Shown piece after piece: positions 23,651-31,460 of a DNA stretch of 31,761 nt. A program made the position numbers and the translations under genes. This DNA comes from Micavibrio sp. UBA2705 (GTDB lineage: Bacteria > Pseudomonadota > Alphaproteobacteria > Micavibrionales > Micavibrionaceae). Numbering within the stretch: the stretch's first letter is position 1; each line of letters starts with the position of its first letter. The notes below the pieces were generated by a model. That model made no database searches, was not told the DNA's origin, and was given only the letters and a program-made list of their open reading frames with translations. The DNA is taken from assembly GCA_002354205.1 (NCBI GenBank), contig DELD01000061.1:20916-52676 (forward strand). The letters are read 5' to 3'.

Positions 23651-25936
23651 CTATGCATCATCCGTATAATGGGTGTAATAATAAGCCGTTTCCCCATAAC
23701 CGTATTTGGCCTGTTTTTTCAAATCAACCAAAGTGAAAGCAAGCGATAAATTCTTAAACCCTAAATCTTTAAATTGCTTAATACCGCCAAGTACCAATTC
23801 TTTAGGTGTCTTATCCCATTGCACGGCATAGACCATATGGTCGGCATATTCAGCCAAAACGCAGGCATCAGACACAGCTAACGATGCGGGGGTATCTAAT
23901 ATAACAAAATCATATTCTTTACGTACCAAAGCCATCAATTTAGACATGTTGTCAGATGTCAGCAAATCAAGCGCCGTATTGGCTACAGAGCGCCCCATTA
24001 TAACATCTAACCCCGTACTTTCATCCTTGGTAATAACGTCTTCCAACGGTAACTGGCCTGACAAATATTCCACCAATGACAGACTATTTTCACAGCCCAT
24101 AAGGTTGTGAATATTCGGGCGGCGTAAATCACAATCAATCAACAGCACCCTGCGCCCTGACAATGCACTTAAACGCGCGAGCCACACGGACATTGTTGAC
24201 TTGCCTTCATCCGGCAAAGAGGACGTTATCGCCAGCACATCAAACTTCTTATCGAGATGTTTTTGGTGCAACGACAGCACCGTCTTCATGGAGCGCAGCG
24301 CCTCCGTTGTCACCGATGTCGGGTTTTTTGTCACATAATCTGCTGCTTTCAAATGACGCGAAGGCTTAACCGCAGGAATAGACCCTACGCAAATAAGCCC
24401 AGTGTCTTTTTCAATCTGGATCGCACTACGATAGGCATTATCAAGATTTTCAAGCAAAACAACAAGCGCCAATGCCGCAAACAGTCCCAATATCGCAGAA
24501 AGTGACATTAATAATTGCCTGTTAGGATAAACGGGGCGCTGCGGTACAGTCGCATAAGATAAAATCTGCGCGTCTGCTTCTTGCAAATCTTCTTGTTGGT
24601 CTGAACGTTTATAGCTTTCTAAGAAGGTTGCGAAGATCTGCCGCGTTGTCGCCGCTTCACTCTCAAGTTCGCGCAATTTAATAGCGGCCTGATTTTCAAG
24701 CTTGCGTTTGGTTTCAAGTGCGCTCAGATCCTCTGCCAGCACTTCCATACGGGTAAGTTCAACCGCCATATTGTGTTCTAAATGCTCTGCCGTGCGCTCT
24801 AATTCTTTTTGCAGCTCCGCTTTGATACTCGCAAGCTCTGCATTAATACGGATCATTTCAGGATGTTTGCGACCGTAACGCTTGGACAACTCAGCATGAG
24901 AGCGCGCAACCTCACTATGTTTGATAATCATACGTCCCAAAACGCTGCCTTCGCCCAAATTCGTAGCGGCTTCCAGTTTTACGGGGTTTGCCGCCCAGCC
25001 TTTTATCTGCTCCAATCTTGCGCGCGCTTCGGCAAGGCGGCTTTTGGACAAAACCAATTGCGTATTAATTTCTGAAATTTGCTGCGCTGTGACTTCCGCG
25101 CGGGAGCCTGATATTAATTCTTTATCCGCGCGATACTGCTCCACCGCATTTTCAGCCTGTCTTAATTCTTCACGCAATGTATCAAGACGCACATCAAGCC
25201 AGTCGGTCACTTTGCGCGCTGCGATAAATTTACGGTTAAGGCGCGCATTCACATACACGTCCGCAATGGTATCAACGATTTGCTTTGCACGTTCAGGCGA
25301 TGGCGATGTAAATTTCACCGAAATAACCATAGACCCTGCAATAGGGCGAATTTCCAACTGCTTTAATACGCGCCCAATGAGAACGCCCAATTCTTTTTCA
25401 TAGCGCCATTTTTCATCATTGGTCATTAGGCGTTCTTCGCCAATACGGCTCAGCTTCAAAGCCTTAAACCCCTGACGCGTTTCATTGCTATTTTCTATTT
25501 CATGAAATCGTCTGATATAGGGCAAGTCATGCGTAAAGGACGGCACTTCGTATAAGTTAAGGCGACGAATAACCTCTAACATCAAATTGCGAGAGCGGAT
25601 AATTTCCACTTCACTTAAAATCTGCGATGAATCCGCTTTGCGTTTATGCGAAAGCTGCGTTGATGCAATGTTATTTACATCAAGCTGCTCCTGTTTAACC
25701 AAAACAAGCGCCCCTGTCTCATATAATGGCGTGATACGTTCACACGCATAATAGGCCGCTCCCATAAAACCTAGCATCATAAAGACGATCAGATAGCGTC
25801 TGCGCCAAAAAGTCATTAAAATGCGGCGCAAATCAATTTCAACTTCGCCGCCGCTATTCGTATAGCCCGCGCTTGTTGAAACATCATGTTGCTCCAACGC
25901 TTTTTTATATTGGCTATCGTCTTGACCTTGGGTCAT
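23651..25936 (-). CDS. Wzc-like polysaccharide co-polymerase / BY-kinase
   Basis: An inner-membrane bacterial tyrosine autokinase of 761 residues that controls exopolysaccharide chain assembly with the Wza-like exporter. In order: a cytoplasmic N-terminus, a Wzz domain with the first membrane helix near residues 45-65 (YLIVFMMLGFMGAAYYA), a long periplasmic coiled-coil, and a second helix preceded by YPNRQLLMSLSAILGLFAAL. The kinase follows, with Walker A SSLPDEGKST (Lys579), Walker A' VLLIDCDLRRP and Walker B DFVILDTPA. It ends in a tyrosine cluster (YGYGETAYYYTHYTDDA), the typical autophosphorylation tail. The frame opens at a TTG at 25954, but the ATG at 25936 has AAGAG 7 nt upstream. It follows the wza-like gene by 56 bp on the same strand. 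Confidence 0.92.
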   Translation of the reverse strand: MTQGQDDSQYKKALEQHDVSTSAGYTNSGGEVEIDLRRILMTFWRRRYLIVFMMLGFMGAAYYACERITPLYETGALVLVKQEQLDVNNIASTQLSHKRKADSSQILSEVEIIRSRNLMLEVIRRLNLYEVPSFTHDLPYIRRFHEIENSNETRQGFKALKLSRIGEERLMTNDEKWRYEKELGVLIGRVLKQLEIRPIAGSMVISVKFTSPSPERAKQIVDTIADVYVNARLNRKFIAARKVTDWLDVRLDTLREELRQAENAVEQYRADKELISGSRAEVTAQQISEINTQLVLSKSRLAEARARLEQIKGWAANPVKLEAATNLGEGSVLGRMIIKHSEVARSHAELSKRYGRKHPEMIRINAELASIKAELQKELERTAEHLEHNMAVELTRMEVLAEDLSALETKRKLENQAAIKLRELESEAATTRQIFATFLESYKRSDQQEDLQEADAQILSYATVPQRPVYPNRQLLMSLSAILGLFAALALVVLLENLDNAYRSAIQIEKDTGLICVGSIPAVKPSRHLKAADYVTKNPTSVTTEALRSMKTVLSLHQKHLDKKFDVLAITSSLPDEGKSTMSVWLARLSALSGRRVLLIDCDLRRPNIHNLMGCENSLSLVEYLSGQLPLEDVITKDESTGLDVIMGRSVANTALDLLTSDNMSKLMALVRKEYDFVILDTPASLAVSDACVLAEYADHMVYAVQWDKTPKELVLGGIKQFKDLGFKNLSLAFTLVDLKKQAKYGYGETAYYYTHYTDDA

Positions 25937-25992
25937 CTCAATACTCTTTTGCAATCGCGTCTTATCGCTAAATAAAACCGCATACCTTTAAC

Positions 25993-26655
25993 TTAAAAAA
26001 ATCTCTCTTTGACAGTAATCACATCACCCGGATAAATCCGCGTACCGCCATGGGCTTCGATAACCTCTTTCATACCGTTAAAATCCCGTTTGATATAAAC
26101 TGTTTTTTGGTTCGCGCGGTATGTATAGCCGCCCGCCATAGCGACCGCCTTAATTACATCAAGGCCGTAAGCATAAGAAAAGTCACCAGGATTGCGCACT
26201 TCACCGATCAAGTAAAACGGACGAAAGGCCGCGATTTCAATCGATACGCTTGGGTGGCGTAAATAGCCTTGCTTTAATTTGCGTTCAATTTCCACTGAGA
26301 GCGCAGAGGCCGTTTGCCCCATCACATCAACGCGGCCAATCAATGGCATTAAAATTTGCCCCATCGCATCAACGCGATACTGCCCCGAAAGCTGGTCTTC
26401 ATTATATACGCGAATATGCAGCACATCATCTGCCGCCAATTGATAACCATGACGCACCACTTTGGCAAAACTATCATCTGACGAGATGCGCCCTTCTAAA
26501 ACATTTATGAATTTGAAGTCAGCTTGCAGCCCGTCGCTACGCTGCGCCTTTGCGTCCTTTGGTTCTGACGCCGCATAGCTTAGCGTGCCCATTGGCAACA
26601 TCAGAATGCCAAGAGCCATTGTAAAAATAACAATGCGCATATCTCTCAATTTCAT
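25993..26655 (-). CDS. Wza-like polysaccharide export protein (short, no lipobox)
   Basis: A polysaccharide export component of 220 residues acting at the periplasmic/outer-membrane side. A Sec signal peptide ends near SYAASE. Residues about 72-160 form the Poly_export domain (YQLAADDVLHIRVYNEDQLSGQYRVDAMGQILMPLIGRVDVMGQTASAL), followed by a single SLBB-like region (YLIGEVRNPGDFSYAYGLDVIKAVAMAGGYTYRA). There is no lipoprotein cysteine, and the C-terminal amphipathic helix of full-length Wza is absent. It is therefore the short class that needs a partner to cross the outer membrane. The start ATG follows GAGAG closely. It forms an operon with the downstream kinase; a hairpin lies 38 bp upstream. 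Confidence 0.9.
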   Translation of the reverse strand: MKLRDMRIVIFTMALGILMLPMGTLSYAASEPKDAKAQRSDGLQADFKFINVLEGRISSDDSFAKVVRHGYQLAADDVLHIRVYNEDQLSGQYRVDAMGQILMPLIGRVDVMGQTASALSVEIERKLKQGYLRHPSVSIEIAAFRPFYLIGEVRNPGDFSYAYGLDVIKAVAMAGGYTYRANQKTVYIKRDFNGMKEVIEAHGGTRIYPGDVITVKERFF

Positions 26656-26692
26656 ATTCTCTCACAGCGAAGAACTCGCGTAAAATCTGGGA

Positions 26693-26713
26693 CTGTATAG
26701 AATAACTATACAG
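26693..26713 (-). promoter_or_regulatory. Stem-loop upstream of the wza-like gene
   Basis: CTGTATAG-AATAA-CTATACAG is a perfect 8-bp inverted repeat; with one bulged base it extends by a GGG/CCC pair block. It lies after the leftward GGDEF-like gene and 38 bp before the wza-like gene. It may be a terminator, but it lacks a clear U-tract, so an operator or leader hairpin is equally possible. Confidence 0.4.
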
Positions 26714-26788
26714 CCCTATAATATCTCATTTAGGGGGGGAATCACAAGGGCTAAAAGGAAAGAAGCTTAACCATAGCAAAAGCCCGCA

Positions 26789-27628
26789 TTACTCCGCGGC
26801 GCTTGCAGGCGCGGCAGCAACCTCAAAGACATGCTCCACGCGCTTCGCGCCCAAAGGCAAATCAATCAAACGCACTGCAAGTTTCGCGCGCGAGGCGCCG
26901 AGTGATGTGATATCATGCATTTTCGAAAGTGCTTCTGCGAAGCGGTGCGCTGCCTCAATGGGCTCTGTTTCAAAGACAGGTCTTTGTAAGAGTAAAACAT
27001 ATTCATTCCGGCGCGTCTGCCCGATAATATCACTCTGACGGCGCAAGCGTACTAAGTTTTTGGCAAGCTGCGCTGCGCTAAACTCACCAGGGTAAGGGCC
27101 GTCTTTTTCAATGATATCTTTATAGTTCTCTAATGAAATAAACAGCAAGTAAGAACGCTCAGCATAACGGTCTGCGCGGTCAATACAGGCAAGGAATAAT
27201 TGATTAAACGCTGATTTCGCGATTATGCCGCCAGAGCTTTTAAAATCTTCGCGATCATCACCAAGGTGATCCACAAGCTCCGTCAAAGTGCGCGCGCTTT
27301 CTGCCATTTTATCAACGGCAGAAGAATCAAGCGGCTTTGGTAGCAAATCATTAAAGCCTGACTTCACCGCTTCTTCCAAAGTGTGGCTCTCACTTGCGAG
27401 CACCATATAAGGATTTGCTTTGAGAATACGGCGCGCTTCACGAATAAACGGGCGCGCATCACGCATTGGCGCGGGGTCAAGCACGATAAAGTCAAAAGGC
27501 TCAGCCTCAAGGCGTTTTAAAGCAATGTTACGGCCGGGCTCAATAGCAGACTTAATGCCCAATGCAGATAAACGGCTCTGCACCAGCTCTGAAGCCACTT
27601 TATCGCTATCAACTATTAAACACTTCAT
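26789..27628 (-). CDS. Receiver domain fused to degenerate GGDEF domain
   Basis: A 279-residue cytosolic signalling protein. The longest frame starts at 27730, but the ATG at 27628 begins the domain directly (MKCLIVDSD) and has a G-rich stretch just upstream. Residues 1-120 are a receiver with VDSD acidic residues, an Asp in FIVLDPAPM and LPKPLDS with the conserved Lys. Residues about 145-270 follow the diguanylate cyclase layout (FNQLFLACIDRADRYAERSYLLFISLENYK, then RQSDIIGQTRRNEYVLLL). The GGDEF signature itself reads RRNEY, so it should not make cyclic di-GMP; it may bind it or act as a protein-interaction domain. It sits upstream of the polysaccharide export pair on the same strand, which suggests control of that system. 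Confidence 0.8.
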   Translation of the reverse strand: MKCLIVDSDKVASELVQSRLSALGIKSAIEPGRNIALKRLEAEPFDFIVLDPAPMRDARPFIREARRILKANPYMVLASESHTLEEAVKSGFNDLLPKPLDSSAVDKMAESARTLTELVDHLGDDREDFKSSGGIIAKSAFNQLFLACIDRADRYAERSYLLFISLENYKDIIEKDGPYPGEFSAAQLAKNLVRLRRQSDIIGQTRRNEYVLLLQRPVFETEPIEAAHRFAEALSKMHDITSLGASRAKLAVRLIDLPLGAKRVEHVFEVAAAPASAAE

Positions 27629-27829
27629 GGGGCCCCCAGAAAAAGAAAAAACACGTAACAGACATGATACGATGCAATAGTTAATAAATTTATCACGAGT
27701 TAGACATTTTATCAAACCCACAAATAACAAATGCGTTGATAAATATTTACTTGCATAGCACAGGCATGCAATGCACTATTTAACGCACCATTTAAGACAT
27801 CGGCAAAATATAAACTAACGGATAAGATT

Positions 27830-28444
27830 ATGAGTATCACATTACACAAAAACGACCTTCCCGATAACATCGTATTTACAGGCTCTATCGCCGTAGATAC
27901 AGAAACAATGGGCTTACAAATCCACGGTCGCGACCGTTTGTGTTTGGTACAAATATCCGCGGGCGACGGCACTGCCCATTTGGTACAAATTGATAAAGAC
28001 CAAAAAGAAGCGCCGAATTTGAAAAAATTAATGGGCGATACCAGCATTACAAAAATTTTCCACTTTGCGCGTTTTGACGTTGCCGCGCTTAAACTCTTCC
28101 TTGGCGTTGACGTTGCGCCCGTATATTGCACAAAAATCGCCTCTAAACTCGTGCGCACTTACACAGACCGCCATGGTCTGCGCGATTTATGCCGCGAACT
28201 TATTAGCGTCGATATCAGCAAACAGCAGCAATCATCAGATTGGGGCGCAGCAGAGCTAAGCAAAGACCAGCTCTCATATGCAGCAAGTGACGTATTTTAC
28301 CTGCACCGCCTTAAAGAAAAACTTGATGCCAACCTGATCCGCGAAGGCCGCATGGATATGGCACAATCATGTTTTAACTTCCTCAACACCCGCGCTGACC
28401 TTGATAGCGCAGGATGGGATGAAGTTGATATTTTCTCTCATTAA
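27830..28444 (+). CDS. nrnC: NrnC-type 3'-5' exoribonuclease (short RNase D family)
   Basis: A DEDDy-family exonuclease of 204 residues consisting of the catalytic domain alone. The two HRDC domains of classical RNase D are missing, as in alphaproteobacterial NrnC, which degrades very short RNAs such as dinucleotides in species lacking oligoribonuclease. Catalytic residues are seen: Asp23 and Glu25 (VDTETMGL), Asp83 (HFARFD), and Tyr150/Asp154 (YAASDVFYL). HGLRDLCRELISVDISKQQQSSDW is typical of the family. GGAT lies 6 nt before the ATG. The protein is cytosolic. The gene stands alone ahead of two other rightward genes. Confidence 0.9.
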   Translation: MSITLHKNDLPDNIVFTGSIAVDTETMGLQIHGRDRLCLVQISAGDGTAHLVQIDKDQKEAPNLKKLMGDTSITKIFHFARFDVAALKLFLGVDVAPVYCTKIASKLVRTYTDRHGLRDLCRELISVDISKQQQSSDWGAAELSKDQLSYAASDVFYLHRLKEKLDANLIREGRMDMAQSCFNFLNTRADLDSAGWDEVDIFSH

Positions 28445-28484
28445 TCCAACGCATCGCTTTAAAACAGCCGATAGGAACATATAA

Positions 28485-29054
28485 ATGACACGATTTTATA
28501 AAACGATTTTAAATTTCGCCGCACTTGCAGCGCTCAGCGCCGTCTTCACTTTGCCTGCCCACGCAGAAGAAAAAGCAAAGAAAGCTGATACACCTGTAAC
28601 GCAATACGCGCAAGAAACAGAAGAGCTGGTCAAAAGTCTGAACGAAGAGCAAGCTGATAAATATTATAAAATCCGTAATGTTTACGGCGTTATTCGCTCC
28701 GTCAAATCGGTAGAGGCCATTATTGATAAAGCCGTTTCATCGTGTAAAAAAGAACATAAAGACCTTGGCAAAAACATTGAAGAACGCTTCGCGGAATGGC
28801 GCGTAGCAGTGCGACCTGTCATCAGCAAAGGTAATGAACGCCTTGAAAAGCTTATCTTGCTGCAAGATTACGCCAAACCATCACAAGTCAAACAGCATTT
28901 AAAAAACTTTGATTCCGCCGCACAATATGGCGAATCCTTAATTGATATGAAACCTGCCAGTGATGAGAAAAGCTGTAAATCACTGCTTGAGAACATGGAA
29001 AAAACGCAGGCTGACCTTATTCGCCTGTTAGAAAAAAGCATTGGTTTAGAATAA
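28485..29054 (+). CDS. Unknown secreted helical protein
   Basis: Not recognised. It has 189 residues with a clear Sec signal peptide (AALAALSAVFTLPAHA) and a mature, charged, almost entirely helical domain. Two cysteines, in SSCKKEH and EKSCKSLL, could form a disulphide. Repeated Glu/Lys-rich helices suggest a coiled-coil or four-helix bundle in the periplasm. AGGA 8 nt before the ATG fixes the start. The next gene begins 2 bp after the stop, so the two are translated together; a role near a glycan is conceivable but unproven. Confidence 0.8.
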   Translation: MTRFYKTILNFAALAALSAVFTLPAHAEEKAKKADTPVTQYAQETEELVKSLNEEQADKYYKIRNVYGVIRSVKSVEAIIDKAVSSCKKEHKDLGKNIEERFAEWRVAVRPVISKGNERLEKLILLQDYAKPSQVKQHLKNFDSAAQYGESLIDMKPASDEKSCKSLLENMEKTQADLIRLLEKSIGLE

Positions 29055-29056
29055 CC

Positions 29057-30106
29057 ATGAAAATCATACACGTTTTAGCTGGCGCGCCCACTGGCGGCGC
29101 AGAAACCGCCTGTATCGACACTTGCATTGCCATGTCCAAACATGGCTTTGATGTTGAGGTTATTACCCGCCCCAATAATATACGCGTCCCGCGGCTTAAA
29201 GATGCCGGCATAAAAACATATACACTGCCCTTTGGCGGCAAAATTGACAGCTATACACCGTGGCGCATCAAAAGGATTTTAAAAAAATCAAAACCTGACA
29301 TCGTCCAAACATGGATGTCACGCGCCGCAGATAAAATGCCGCATGCCCCCGCAAGTAAGCCTTATAAAGTGGTCAGCCGCCTTGGCGGGTATTACAAAAT
29401 AAAGTATTTCAAAAACACTGATTATTTTATGGCCATCACCCCTGACATTAAGCGCCATCTTGTCGAAAACGGCGTTAACCCTGACACGATCCGCCACATT
29501 AATAACTTTGCGGAAACCGAACCCCATTTCACCAGAATAAGCCGCGCTGATTTAGACACCCCAGAAGACGCAAAAGTCGTACTCACCTTAAGCCGCCTAC
29601 ATGAATCAAAGGCTTTGGATACATTAATGCACGCCGCGCTTGATTTAGACAACGTGTACCTGTGGCTCGCAGGCGAAGGGCCAGATCGTGATAAATTACA
29701 AAAACTCGCCGCAGAGCTCGGCATGACAGAGCGCATTAAATTCCTGGGATGGCGACAAGACCGCGCAGCTTTACTCGCAGCAGCCGACATATGCTGCTTC
29801 CCCTCACGCTATGAGCCTTTCGGCACAGTCTTTGTCCAAGCATGGGCAAACAAAACGCCGTTAATCGTTAGCCTTGCCGATGGCCCAAAACAATTCGTCC
29901 GCGACAAAGAAGACTGCCTCGCCTTTACCATTGATGATACAGAATCGCTAAGCAATAACATCAAGCTTTTGCGCGACAATGCCGCATTGGGACAAGACCT
30001 TGTCGAAAATGGTTATAAGCGCTATTGCGAAGAATTTTCGGTAGAAAAAACCATGGAAGCCTATCAAAAATTTTATGACGATATTCTCGCGCAAGGTACT
30101 AAGTAA
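29057..30106 (+). CDS. GT4-family glycosyltransferase
   Basis: A 349-residue GT-B retaining glycosyltransferase acting at the cytosolic side. The N-terminal domain starts MKIIHVLAGAPTGGAE, the usual acceptor-side loop. The C-terminal domain has VVLTLSRLHESKALDTLMHA, LWLAGEGPDRDKLQ, IKFLGWRQD and PSRYEPFGTVFVQAWANKTPLI. In the last, Glu253 and Gln261 occupy the E-x7-E positions, the second Glu being Gln. The nucleotide sugar and acceptor are unknown. Lipopolysaccharide or exopolysaccharide synthesis is likely given the export genes nearby. The start is 2 bp after the preceding gene's stop, in an operon-like arrangement. Confidence 0.9.
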   Translation: MKIIHVLAGAPTGGAETACIDTCIAMSKHGFDVEVITRPNNIRVPRLKDAGIKTYTLPFGGKIDSYTPWRIKRILKKSKPDIVQTWMSRAADKMPHAPASKPYKVVSRLGGYYKIKYFKNTDYFMAITPDIKRHLVENGVNPDTIRHINNFAETEPHFTRISRADLDTPEDAKVVLTLSRLHESKALDTLMHAALDLDNVYLWLAGEGPDRDKLQKLAAELGMTERIKFLGWRQDRAALLAAADICCFPSRYEPFGTVFVQAWANKTPLIVSLADGPKQFVRDKEDCLAFTIDDTESLSNNIKLLRDNAALGQDLVENGYKRYCEEFSVEKTMEAYQKFYDDILAQGTK

Positions 30107-30116
30107 AGGCCCGTAT

Positions 30117-30506
30117 TTACGCCAAATTCTCTGGCCCAAATGAATCGGGCAGTAATTCACGCATATTATACTGTTTTAACACGCGCCCATCTTTATGATA
30201 GATGGTGATGAGCGTCTCATCCATATCGCAAAACTCCCTTATCCGCTGGCGGCAATCACCGCATGGCGTACACAGTGCATCGCTTGGGCCAATAATCACG
30301 ATTTCCGCAATTTGCGTATCCCCTGCCGTAATCATTGCCGATATTGCCGAGACTTCGGCGTGGGTCGCAATAAAATGCGCCGTTTCTACATTGCATCCGG
30401 CATAGATATCCCCCTCCACACTGCGTAAAGCTGCGCCGACAGGGTGCTTGGAATAAGGGGCATAGGCGTTTTTTTGGGCGCTAAGCGCCGCATCAAATAG
30501 GGACAT
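30117..30506 (-). CDS. cdd: Cytidine deaminase
   Basis: Zinc-dependent deamination of cytidine or deoxycytidine to uridine, in the cytosol. The protein has 129 residues, the length of the homotetrameric class. It shows the NVETAHF loop, the zinc/catalytic motif THAEVSAI with His49 and Glu51, and PCGDCRQ with Cys82 and Cys85. Tetrameric enzymes usually have Cys-Ala-Glu at the first motif; His here is the pattern of the larger dimeric class. The longest frame starts at 30539, inside the fabG terminator. The ATG at 30506 has GGAG 6 nt upstream and gives the expected N-terminus MSLFDAAL. Confidence 0.9.
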   Translation of the reverse strand: MSLFDAALSAQKNAYAPYSKHPVGAALRSVEGDIYAGCNVETAHFIATHAEVSAISAMITAGDTQIAEIVIIGPSDALCTPCGDCRQRIREFCDMDETLITIYHKDGRVLKQYNMRELLPDSFGPENLA

Positions 30507-30537
30507 GTTTTTCTCCATAACCCCGACAAATAACCAC

Positions 30538-30566
30538 AAAAAAAAGGCGCGGTAAAGCGCCTTTCC
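30538..30566 (-). terminator. Intrinsic terminator of fabG
   Basis: On the minus strand AAAGGCGC pairs with GCGCCTTT around a 6-nt loop, followed by TTTTTGTGG. It starts 25 bp after the fabG stop and ends before the cdd start. Confidence 0.88.
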
Positions 30567-30590
30567 TTCTCAATATCATTGCCCAACAGC

Positions 30591-31331
30591 TTAAATCATC
30601 GCCATGCCGCCATTGACGTGGATGGTCTGACCGGTGACATAACCCGCTTCATCGCTCGCAAGGTAGCTACAAGCCGCCGCAATATCATCAGAACTTCCCA
30701 TGCGCTGCATCGGGATGTTTTGATTAATGCCATCTTTTTGGTCATCACTAAGCGCATCAGTCATTGCCGTTGCAATAAAGCCCGGCGCAACACAGTTCAC
30801 AGTAATACCGCGTGATGCAATTTCACAGGCCATAGACTTTGACCAACCAATCATACCCGCTTTAGACGCGCAGTAATTTGTCTGGCCCGGATTACCCGTC
30901 ACGCCAACAACAGATGTGATGTTAATGATACGGCCAAAACGGTTTTTCATCATGCCGCGCTGTAGCGCCTGTGCAAGCTTGAATGTCGCGCTCATATTAA
31001 CGTTAATCACTTCATCCCAATCTTCTGCTTTCATACGCATAGAAAGGCCGTCGCGCGTTAAGCCTGCATTATTGACCAAAATGTCAACCTTGCCGCCTAG
31101 CGCCTCACTCGCCGCTTTTGCAAGCGCAGCAGGGCCATCCGCCGCGCCAAGGTCCGCAGCAACAACGTGCACACGATCACCAAGCTCTGCGGCTAGCGCA
31201 TCAAGCTTATCTGTATTACGCCCAGATATTGCAATCAATGCGCCCTGCGCATGTAAGCTGCGTGCAATAGACGCGCCAATACCGCCCGTAGCGCCCGTAA
31301 CAAGCGCTGTCTTTCCTGACAAATCAAACAT
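30591..31331 (-). CDS. fabG: 3-oxoacyl-[ACP] reductase
   Basis: NADPH-dependent reduction of 3-oxoacyl-ACP in fatty-acid elongation. A classical short-chain dehydrogenase of 246 residues. It has the nucleotide motif TGATGGIG at residues 12-19, NNAG, and the catalytic Ser140, Tyr153 and Lys157 (ITSVVG, NYCASKAG). The NPGQTNYCASK and HVNGGMAMI segments match FabG. Of two in-frame ATGs (31337 and 31331), the second is 9 nt after GAGGAG and begins MFDLSGK, the usual FabG start, so it is chosen. A promoter-like pair is upstream and a terminator downstream, indicating a single-gene unit rather than a fab operon. Confidence 0.95.
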   Translation of the reverse strand: MFDLSGKTALVTGATGGIGASIARSLHAQGALIAISGRNTDKLDALAAELGDRVHVVAADLGAADGPAALAKAASEALGGKVDILVNNAGLTRDGLSMRMKAEDWDEVINVNMSATFKLAQALQRGMMKNRFGRIINITSVVGVTGNPGQTNYCASKAGMIGWSKSMACEIASRGITVNCVAPGFIATAMTDALSDDQKDGINQNIPMQRMGSSDDIAAACSYLASDEAGYVTGQTIHVNGGMAMI

Positions 31332-31375
31332 ATACATCGTCTCCTCAATAATCAGATAAAAATAAATCTGGCACG

Positions 31376-31404
31376 AACATACGCGCCATTACTGATAATG
31401 ACAA
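31376..31404 (-). promoter_or_regulatory. Candidate fabG promoter
   Basis: Reading leftward, TTGTCA (31399-31404) and TATGTT (31376-31381) are separated by exactly 17 bp. This puts the start of transcription about 30 bp before the start codon. Confidence 0.5.
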
Positions 31405-31433
31405 GACTCTATATTGATCTTTTATATGTATAT

Positions 31434-31460
31434 AAAACGCCGCTTATATGTTGGGCGTTT
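31434..31460 (-). terminator. Weak terminator of the chemotaxis receptor gene
   Basis: On the minus strand AAACGCC pairs with GGCGTTT around a 12-nt loop, followed by TATATAC. The stem overlaps the stop codon of the receptor gene. The U-tract is short, so the call is tentative. Confidence 0.4.

Noticed and set aside
24921..25403. Rightward 160-codon ORF
   Set aside because: It is antisense to the coiled-coil part of the Wzc-like kinase, with no recognisable domain and no ribosome-binding site.
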